Of a stretch of 6,690 bases of DNA, positions 1-4,756 are shown piece by piece. This DNA comes from DAIUCA01 sp964613675 (GTDB lineage: Bacteria > Pseudomonadota > Gammaproteobacteria > Competibacterales > Competibacteraceae): positions 1 through 6,690 of the forward strand of contig CAZTIH010000137.1 in assembly GCA_964613675.1 (NCBI GenBank), read 5' to 3'. The first letter of the stretch is position 1. Every line of letters begins with the position of its first letter. Under the pieces are notes generated by a model. The model was given only the letters and a program-made list of their open reading frames with translations, was not told the origin of the DNA and did not search any database. A program made the translations under genes and the position numbers.

Positions 1-1121
1 AAAAATAAATCGCCCATCTTCTCTTGAGCGGCCGCAGACCCGCGTTCGGCGGCTTGTTGATACCAGTAGGCTGAACGGGCTAAGTCGATATTCACGCCGC
101 GTCCTGTGGCAAATAGGCTTCCTAAGGTCATTTGCGCCGTCGCATCGCCCTGATCGGCGGCCCGTTGCAACCACTCCACCGCCTGACCCACATCGGATTG
201 AATCCCTCGGCCTTCAATCATGAGCAACGCCAAATTGGTTTGTGCCCCCGCGACATTTTGTGCTGCGGCGCGTCGTAACCAGTTCACGGCTTCGCGATCA
301 TCTTGGGGTACGCCCTGACCCCGCATGTACATAAATCCCAAACTACTCTGGGCATTTGCCACCCCCTGGTCGGCGGCCATCCGAAACCATCTCGCGGCTT
401 CGACCAAATTTTGCGCGACGCCCTGGCCCGTCGCAAACCGAACGCCCATATTATTTTGCGCATCGGCGTGACCCAATTCGGCAGCGCGGCGATACCACTT
501 CACTGCTTCGGCATCACTGCGCGGCACCCCGCGACCTTCCGCATACATCACTCCAAGTTGCATCATGGCTAACGGTTGCTGTTGATTGGCAGCTTGTTGA
601 TACCATTTTACCGCCTCTTCATCGTTGCGCTCGACGCCTTGAGCATTCGCGTACATCAATCCAAGGTAAGCCATCGCTTCGATGTCCCCATTGAGCGAAG
701 CCAGTTGAAACCAACGAAAAGCCTCGCGCAAATTTTGGCGAAGATCGGTTCCCTTGTAGAGCATGAGACCCAGTAACCGTTGGGCTTCAGAATTAGCTTG
801 CCGACCCGCTGCCTCGAACCATTTAGCCGCCTCGTTGGGATTACGACTGACGCCGCGACCTTCCAAATACATTTTGGCCAACATGAGCTGAGATCGCGCG
901 TCACCCCGTTTGGCCCAGTCCTCGTACAGTCTTGCCGCAACGACGAAGTTCCCCGAGCTATACGCCGCATCGGCCGCACTTCCCGAATTCCCCATTTGCT
1001 GACATTGGGACGCACTCCCCACAAAGCTCACATTGCCCTGAGCATCCACACATCGGACGGGCTGAGATAGCCCAAGTGGGGGCCAAATCCCACAGAAAAC
1101 GACTAATGCAATGCGATTCAT
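1..1121 (-). CDS. Exported Sel1-repeat (TPR-like) protein, 3' end missing
   Basis: The reading frame runs leftward from ATG 1119-1121 and stays open to the window edge, giving 373 residues plus two bases. A GGGGGA ribosome site (1127-1132, minus strand) sits 5 nt before the ATG. Residues 1-20 look like a signal peptide: Asn-Arg, a hydrophobic stretch, then a Gly-Leu-Ser-Gln region. Residues 21-44 contain VRCVDAQGNVSF and a second Cys (C24, C40), resembling the short DUF4124-type N-terminal module of exported proteobacterial proteins. From residue 74 there are eight uninterrupted 36-residue Sel1 repeats and the start of a ninth, with the typical LG.MY..G.GV....EA..W...AA pattern. Sel1 repeats are helical-hairpin scaffolds for protein-protein contacts. 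The protein is therefore probably a periplasmic or envelope-associated adaptor; partner and pathway cannot be read from sequence. It is divergent from the ter-like cluster. Family call is secure, function is not. Confidence 0.93.
   Translation of the reverse strand, partial: MNRIALVVFCGIWPPLGLSQPVRCVDAQGNVSFVGSASQCQQMGNSGSAADAAYSSGNFVVAARLYEDWAKRGDARSQLMLAKMYLEGRGVSRNPNEAAKWFEAAGRQANSEAQRLLGLMLYKGTDLRQNLREAFRWFQLASLNGDIEAMAYLGLMYANAQGVERNDEEAVKWYQQAANQQQPLAMMQLGVMYAEGRGVPRSDAEAVKWYRRAAELGHADAQNNMGVRFATGQGVAQNLVEAARWFRMAADQGVANAQSSLGFMYMRGQGVPQDDREAVNWLRRAAAQNVAGAQTNLALLMIEGRGIQSDVGQAVEWLQRAADQGDATAQMTLGSLFATGRGVNIDLARSAYWYQQAAERGSAAAQEKMGDLF
39..902 (-). repeat. Eight tandem Sel1 repeat units (36 codons each) inside the Sel1 gene
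   Basis: Residues 74-361 of the Sel1 protein divide exactly into eight 36-residue units with no insertions, 108 bp each. Each has the signature Gly-x-Gly/Arg-Gly-Val loop and an EA..W helix. The DNA of the units has diverged, so this is an old protein repeat rather than a fresh tandem duplication. A ninth unit begins at residue 362 and is cut by the window edge. Confidence 0.9.
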
Positions 1122-1134
1122 TGTTATCCCCCAA

Positions 1135-1162
1135 TTGACGCAGTAGAGAAAGTGATTGTAAT
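1135..1162 (+). promoter_or_regulatory. Predicted sigma70-type promoter of the ter-like cluster
   Basis: TTGACG (1135-1140) matches the -35 consensus at five of six positions and TGTAAT (1157-1162) matches the -10 consensus at five of six. The spacer is 16 bp, one short of the usual 17. The predicted transcript would start near 1169, about 25 nt before the TTG at 1195. This is the best promoter-like match I found in the window and it sits directly upstream of the cluster. No expression data are available. Confidence 0.6.
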
Positions 1163-1166
1163 GACT
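1151..1166. promoter_or_regulatory. Imperfect 16-bp palindrome over the -10 box, possible operator
   Basis: AGTGATT (1151-1157) and AATGACT (1160-1166) are inverted repeats matching at six of seven positions around a central GT. The palindrome covers the predicted -10 hexamer of the rightward promoter, the usual position for a repressor site. It could equally affect the leftward Sel1 gene, whose start is 30 bp away. The arms are short and a chance match is possible. No regulator gene lies in the window. Confidence 0.3.
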
Positions 1167-1194
1167 GACTTATTTTGCGTGAGAGAGATTTCCC

Positions 1195-1821
1195 TTGTCC
1201 GCCGACAATATGGTTGCAATTTCATTGCGAAAACAACGAGTTGGCCTTGAACTTCGTAAGGTCGATGCGCCGATGCCTTGGCGAGCAACCTTGCGTTGGC
1301 AAGCGATTCCACTGGGGTCGTTGCTCCGTACCCTCTCGCACCCTCGGGGAATTGATTTAGATTTAGGGGCGCTCATCGAACGTCCCGAGGGACAGTTTGC
1401 CGTGGTACAGCCCTTGGGAAACAGCTTTGGTGCCTTGGATGCCCCTCCCTTTGTACAGCTGATTGGAGACGACCGTTATGGAACCAGTGCCGACGGAGAA
1501 AGTTTATGGATCAATGCCGCCCCACAAAAATGCGTTAAGCGCTTGATTTTATTTGTCTGGTTGTGTGCGGGCGCGCCCTGTTTTGCCGCCACTCAAGCCC
1601 AAGTCACGCTCTACGGAACGGGTAATCCTCAAACGCGCTCGCTAATTGAACCCCAGTCATCGTTGACATTCTGTGCCGTCGCGCAGTTGGTACCGCCGTA
1701 CCCGTGGCAATGGTTGTTGACTTACTTTCCGAGTCAACAAGCCCTTGCCATCGCTTATGGGTTTGGCAAACAGGTGTGGCATCCCCACGAATACTTTGGA
1801 AAATCACCGTGGCCGCTGTAG
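1195..1821 (+). CDS. Stand-alone TerA C-terminal-type (TerD superfamily) stress protein
   Basis: This 208-residue protein matches, by recognition, the C-terminal half of TerA. An RATLRW strand at 30-35 is followed by GIDLDLGALIE (52-62), VVQPLGNSFGALDAPPF (70-86), GDDRYG (91-96), the DGESLWIN segment (100-107), a CAVAQL strand (160-165) and the closing AYGFGKQVW (187-195). In enterobacterial ter operons this domain is fused behind an N-terminal TerD-like domain in a protein of about 385 residues. Here it stands alone. Ter proteins are cytoplasmic or membrane-peripheral and linked to tellurite, oxidant and phage-related stress; their biochemical role is unsettled. I chose the TTG at 1195 because a GAGAGAG ribosome site (1181-1187) lies 7 nt before it. 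The ATG at 1210, five codons in, is the alternative and lacks such a site. It appears to be the first gene of a three-gene operon and its end overlaps the next gene. Confidence 0.85.
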   Translation: MSADNMVAISLRKQRVGLELRKVDAPMPWRATLRWQAIPLGSLLRTLSHPRGIDLDLGALIERPEGQFAVVQPLGNSFGALDAPPFVQLIGDDRYGTSADGESLWINAAPQKCVKRLILFVWLCAGAPCFAATQAQVTLYGTGNPQTRSLIEPQSSLTFCAVAQLVPPYPWQWLLTYFPSQQALAIAYGFGKQVWHPHEYFGKSPWPL

Positions 1822-2351
1822 TCCTCCCCGCCGAACAGCTACAACTCCAAGTCCACTGGCAACCGCGTCGCACCTATGGTCCCCCCTTCGATTTGGACTT
1901 ATTTGCGTTTTGCCTGACGGAAGAAGCCAAAGTGCGCCATACCGGCGATGTCGTTTTTTTCAATCAACGTCAGCATTTCAACAAGGCACTCCAGCTCTGG
2001 GGGGACGACCGAGACGGACGCGGGGACGGGGAACGACTTGATATTGATTTGACGTTGTTGCCGTGGCCGATTGTGCAAGTCGTGCTAGGCGTAGCGATTT
2101 ATCACGGCGTCGAGTGCACCCAAACATTCGGTCAGTTGCCGAGTGCCCGTCTTACCCTCACGTTGCAGCCCATGGATGTGGCGATTGCGGTTTACGATCT
2201 CGTCGAACAAGCCAGCGTTTTCCATACCCTAGTCGTTGGATCGCTGAACCGTCATAGCGACCACTGGCATTTTTTGGGGCAATTTCAGGGGGTCAATGGA
2301 GGGATGATCGAGCTTTGTGATCGCTTTGGCGTAACTGTGGAACGCCCGTAA
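1809..2351 (+). CDS. Divergent TerD-domain protein
   Basis: A 180-residue TerD-superfamily protein. Landmarks are the DLDLFAFCL strand (28-36), VVFFNQ (48-53), GDDRDGRGDGERL (65-77), IYHGVECTQTFGQL (97-110), YDLVEQAS (129-136) and a C-terminal FQGVNGGMIELCDRFGV (159-175), which correspond in order to TerD. The acidic GDGDDE calcium-site cluster of typical TerD (seen intact in the gene downstream) reads GDGERL here. The 'IHDA...QNFG' motif reads IYHG...QTFG. Metal binding may therefore be weakened. The start is the GTG at 1809-1811, overlapping the previous gene by 13 bp, which suggests translational coupling; a weak GGA lies 9 nt upstream. The reading frame stays open further 5' but there it overlaps the well-matched upstream domain. 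The family assignment is good; the exact start is less certain. Confidence 0.82.
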   Translation: MAAVVLPAEQLQLQVHWQPRRTYGPPFDLDLFAFCLTEEAKVRHTGDVVFFNQRQHFNKALQLWGDDRDGRGDGERLDIDLTLLPWPIVQVVLGVAIYHGVECTQTFGQLPSARLTLTLQPMDVAIAVYDLVEQASVFHTLVVGSLNRHSDHWHFLGQFQGVNGGMIELCDRFGVTVERP

Positions 2352-2369
2352 TTTCTTAACAAAATCAAT

Positions 2370-2373
2370 GAGG
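2370..2373 (+). promoter_or_regulatory. Ribosome binding site of the terD gene
   Basis: GAGG lies 7 nt before the ATG at 2381, in the 29-bp gap after the preceding gene. It is stronger than the sites of the two upstream ter genes, suggesting this protein is made in larger amount or independently of coupling. It also fixes the ATG at 2381 as the start. Confidence 0.75.
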
Positions 2374-2380
2374 TAACTTT

Positions 2381-2956
2381 ATGGCACTCTCTCTTGCAAA
2401 GGGTCAAACGATCTCCTTAGTTAAAGAAGACCCCACCTTAACCGTCGTTCGGTTGGGGTTAGGATGGGAAATCGCCGCCCCCAACCATTCTCCCTGTGAT
2501 CTAGATGCGTCGGCATTTTTGTTGACGGCACAAGGTCGCGTTGTCAACGATCAGCATTTCATTTTTTACAACAATCGCCAGGATCCCCAGCAAGCGGTTC
2601 AACTCAGCGAGGATAATCGCACCGGTGTGGGCGACGGTGACGATGAGTCGATTACGATCACATTGGCGAAATTGCCGTCGGTGGTCCAAAAAATCGCCTT
2701 CGTGGTGACCATCCACGATGCCGAGAACCGTCAACAGAATTTTGGGCATATTAAAAATGCTTATATCCGTCTAATTAACCATGCAACGCAGGTCGAAATT
2801 GCGCGATTCGATCTGTCTCAAGACGCATCCGTCGAAACCGGCGTACTCTTTGGCGAACTGTACCTGCACGGCGATAGTTGGAAATTTCGCGCCGTGGGGC
2901 AAAGTCAAGCGGGGGGATTGGCGGGAATCTCTCGCGCCTACGGGGTACAGGTGTAG
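2381..2956 (+). CDS. terD: TerD/TerE-family calcium-binding stress protein
   Basis: A full-length, canonical TerD-family protein of 191 residues, the usual size for TerD, TerE or TerZ. It opens with MALSLAKGQTISL and LGLGWE, then CDLDASAFLL (39-48), HFIFYNN (59-65), EDNRTGVGDGDDE (77-89), FVVTIHDAENRQQNFG (107-122), ARFDLSQDAS (141-150), FGELY (157-161), WKFRAVGQ (167-174) and GGLAGISRAYGV (178-189). The conserved acidic residues that bind calcium in the family (D40, D42, the GDGDDE run, D145) are all visible. Family members act in the cytoplasm in tellurite, oxidative or phage-related stress responses by an unsettled mechanism. It is the last gene of the cluster. No terB, terC or terZ is visible, so classical high-level tellurite resistance cannot be claimed. 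TerD versus TerE cannot be told from this sequence alone. Confidence 0.93.
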   Translation: MALSLAKGQTISLVKEDPTLTVVRLGLGWEIAAPNHSPCDLDASAFLLTAQGRVVNDQHFIFYNNRQDPQQAVQLSEDNRTGVGDGDDESITITLAKLPSVVQKIAFVVTIHDAENRQQNFGHIKNAYIRLINHATQVEIARFDLSQDASVETGVLFGELYLHGDSWKFRAVGQSQAGGLAGISRAYGVQV

Positions 2957-2962
2957 AACGCG

Positions 2963-4198
2963 CTACCCTTCTGCGTCATCCTCAGACCAGTAACAAGCCA
3001 ATGCAGGGACGCTTACGAGTTCTTTTTCAGGGTATCGCAATGCCGTGAGCTTGCCGCCAAAAACGCAACCGGTGTCGATACAGAGGGTGTTGTGACGCCA
3101 TACGGGTTCCTCGACCACCGTGTGACCGTACACCACCATAGCCCGTCCCCGATAACGCGCGGCCCAATCCCGCCGAATGGGAAAGCCCTTTTCATCGAGC
3201 TGTTTCCCCATCACTTCACCGTACAGCGCAAACCCCCGCACCGCCGCCGAATCGCGTCCGTGAAACCGCGCTTTCAGCCCTGCGTGCGCAATCACCAGGC
3301 GTTCTTGGTCGAGCACGAGATGGTGAGGCAAATGCTCCATAAAGGTTTGTGCTTCTTGCAAAAAATTTTTTGGTGCCGCCCGTAACTCGTCGAGGGTCTG
3401 TTGGACGGCGGGACCGACAAAGGAAGCGCGTCCCATCAACGCCCGCAGGATTTTGGCCTCGTGATTCCCCATGAGACACAGCGCGTCCCCTCGACGCACC
3501 ATCCCCATCACCCAACGCAACACCTGAAGATTATCCGGGCCTCGATCCACTAAATCGCCCAAAAACAATACTTTACGCTTAGAGGGTGGCGTAATTTCAT
3601 CGCCATTCACTCGATACCCCAACTTCTCCAATAAAAGACGGAGTTCGGTGGCACAGCCGTGGATGTCGCCAATGATGTCGAACGGCCCCAGCCACTCCCG
3701 ACGGTCGCAAATCAATGGCCGCCGCACTACTTCTACCTGATCTATCGTGTCGGCCGTCAACCGAATGACCCGATTTACCCCCTCACTCGGGAGTTTTTGC
3801 GCGAGGGCGGGGAGTTGATTGACGAGCTGGCGCAGGTGGTTGTCGGAATGGGGCGAATTCCGTTGCCGATTGCGTTCGAGGCACAATTCCACAGGGAGCT
3901 CAAATACCAGTGCAATGATGGGCACATGGTAGCGTTTTCCCAAATGAATGAGCGGTTGACGGTTCTTGACATGCAGATGATGGGCGTCGATGACGGCGAG
4001 TTGTCGATGACTTAAACGCCGTTCGACGAGATGATTTAACAAATCAAACGCCCGTTCCACCGATTGCGTAGCGCAGTGAGTACACAGTGGAGATAACACC
4101 TCGCTATGCGCAAAATGTCGCTGAGCAAAGGTGGTTTTACCGCTGGCCGGGGCGCCAACAAGCAGAATAAGCGCTGGATCGGGCAGTTCGAGGGTCAT
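2963..4198 (-). CDS. pnkp: Pnkp-like polynucleotide kinase-phosphatase lacking the ligase domain
   Basis: A 411-residue cytoplasmic protein with the bacterial Pnkp order. The N-terminal kinase half has P-loop GAPASGKT (15-22), VIDA (69-72) and the lid arginines in CLERNRQR (106-113). The calcineurin-type phosphatase half has GDIHG (177-181), GDLVDRG (214-220), GNHE (244-247), AHAG (304-307) and YGHT (357-360), so the metal-binding Asp, Asn and His residues are all present. It ends in CIDTGCVFGGKLTALRYPEKELVSVPA, a Pnkp hallmark. Bacterial Pnkp repairs RNA by phosphorylating 5'-OH ends and removing 2',3'-cyclic or 3'-phosphates. Family proteins with the adenylyltransferase (ligase) domain are about 850 residues; this one stops right after the phosphatase. 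The kinase segment after EVLS reads PLCTHCATQS where the family has SDFCRG plus several more residues, so the acceptor-site Asp and Arg are absent. The ATG at 4198 is chosen because GGGA lies 7 nt upstream and the protein then begins like known Pnkp; the frame is open 65 codons further 5'. Confidence 0.9.
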   Translation of the reverse strand: MTLELPDPALILLVGAPASGKTTFAQRHFAHSEVLSPLCTHCATQSVERAFDLLNHLVERRLSHRQLAVIDAHHLHVKNRQPLIHLGKRYHVPIIALVFELPVELCLERNRQRNSPHSDNHLRQLVNQLPALAQKLPSEGVNRVIRLTADTIDQVEVVRRPLICDRREWLGPFDIIGDIHGCATELRLLLEKLGYRVNGDEITPPSKRKVLFLGDLVDRGPDNLQVLRWVMGMVRRGDALCLMGNHEAKILRALMGRASFVGPAVQQTLDELRAAPKNFLQEAQTFMEHLPHHLVLDQERLVIAHAGLKARFHGRDSAAVRGFALYGEVMGKQLDEKGFPIRRDWAARYRGRAMVVYGHTVVEEPVWRHNTLCIDTGCVFGGKLTALRYPEKELVSVPALACYWSEDDAEG

Positions 4199-4400
4199 AT
4201 CGCGTTCCCATAAAGCAATACATCTGGAGCTGCCTATCCACCTCAGAGGCATTTCCCATGATGATGCGTCGTTTAAATTCACACCCGTCGCCGAGCGAAA
4301 CCGATTGAAAGAGGTTACCCCGTTCTTAAGCGCGATTATTCCCCTGAAGGTGAAGGTTTCCAATCGGTATTTATTGTCGATGGAGCTTCTCAAACAGGCA

Positions 4401-4416
4401 AATTGCTACGGCAATT
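4401..4416 (+). other. Hairpin with a C(UACG)G tetraloop
   Basis: AATTGC (4401-4406) and GCAATT (4411-4416) are a perfect 6-bp inverted repeat around TACG. In a plus-strand transcript this forms a stem closed by C(UACG)G, one of the exceptionally stable UNCG tetraloops. No T-run follows, so it is not a standard terminator. Its role, if any, is unknown. Confidence 0.4.
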
Positions 4417-4742
4417 GTTCCCAAAACTTTACAAAGGCCCATTCCCAATGACCCATTAAACCGTGGTCGAGTTTGGGAATTTCGAGGTTCATCATTTTGC
4501 ACGTAAAAAATTGTTAAAAAGTTCAACGAGTTTTGATATAGAACAAGGATTTATTTCTCCTTTCCGCTTTAATTCGCAAGTCATCTTTCATCGTTCAGAA
4601 ACACCGTTCGTCGAAAAACAAGACCGTTTTTGTACGATTCACAAGCGTATTGAGTGCAATGGGGAATGAGAAATCGAGGCATCTTTGGCGGGTTGTTGTT
4701 GGTGCTCAAGGATCGCGAATCTCTCCCTACATAAAAACAATC

Positions 4743-4749
4743 GGGAGGA
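4743..4749 (+). promoter_or_regulatory. Ribosome binding site of the protease gene
   Basis: GGGAGGA is a near-perfect Shine-Dalgarno sequence 7 nt before the ATG at 4757. It is the strongest in the window and fixes the start of the protease. Confidence 0.85.
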
Positions 4750-4756
4750 ACACATC

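Larger units (their letters stand above)
4199..4756. other. Intergenic region between divergent pnkp and protease genes
   Basis: About 560 bp with no gene I can support. Bases 4463-4669 hold a plus-strand frame of 68 codons with a GTG start, no ribosome site and no family resemblance. Bases 4277-4459 hold an open plus-strand stretch in another frame, preceded by three ATG codons from 4258 behind an AGAGG, but the two pieces are in different frames. TTCCCAAA (4418-4425) and TTTGGGAA (4472-4479) are inverted repeats 46 bp apart. The part from about 4480 to 4660 looks more AT-rich than the flanking genes. It should contain the promoters of both flanking genes, but I see no convincing -35/-10 pair. 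Confidence 0.5.

Noticed and set aside
1704..1808. Upstream extension of the second ter gene to an ATG at 1704
   Set aside because: This part overlaps the well-matched end of the TerA-type domain in another frame, and its own translation has no TerD features.
1780..1830. Frameshift splitting a single TerA-like gene into the first two ter genes
   Set aside because: Both products look complete at their ends: the first finishes with the AYGFGKQVW motif that closes the family, and the second starts at the TerD beta-strand. The domain order is also the reverse of TerA. A fused gene is therefore not the simplest reading.
2950..2968. Bidirectional terminator between terD and pnkp
   Set aside because: The stem is only six pairs with a bulged T, arises largely from the two facing TAG stops, and has no T-tract on either strand.
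3659..4015. 118-codon plus-strand frame opposite pnkp
   Set aside because: It is antisense to the conserved Pnkp kinase and has no ribosome site or recognisable domain.
4199..4393. 65-codon upstream extension of the pnkp reading frame to an ATG at 4393
   Set aside because: Known Pnkp proteins begin with a short strand directly before the P-loop, as does the ATG at 4198, which also has a GGGA ribosome site 7 nt upstream. The extension has no recognisable domain.
4463..4669. 68-codon plus-strand frame with a GTG start
   Set aside because: It has no ribosome site, no family resemblance and AT-rich, unremarkable composition. It is more likely untranslated intergenic sequence.
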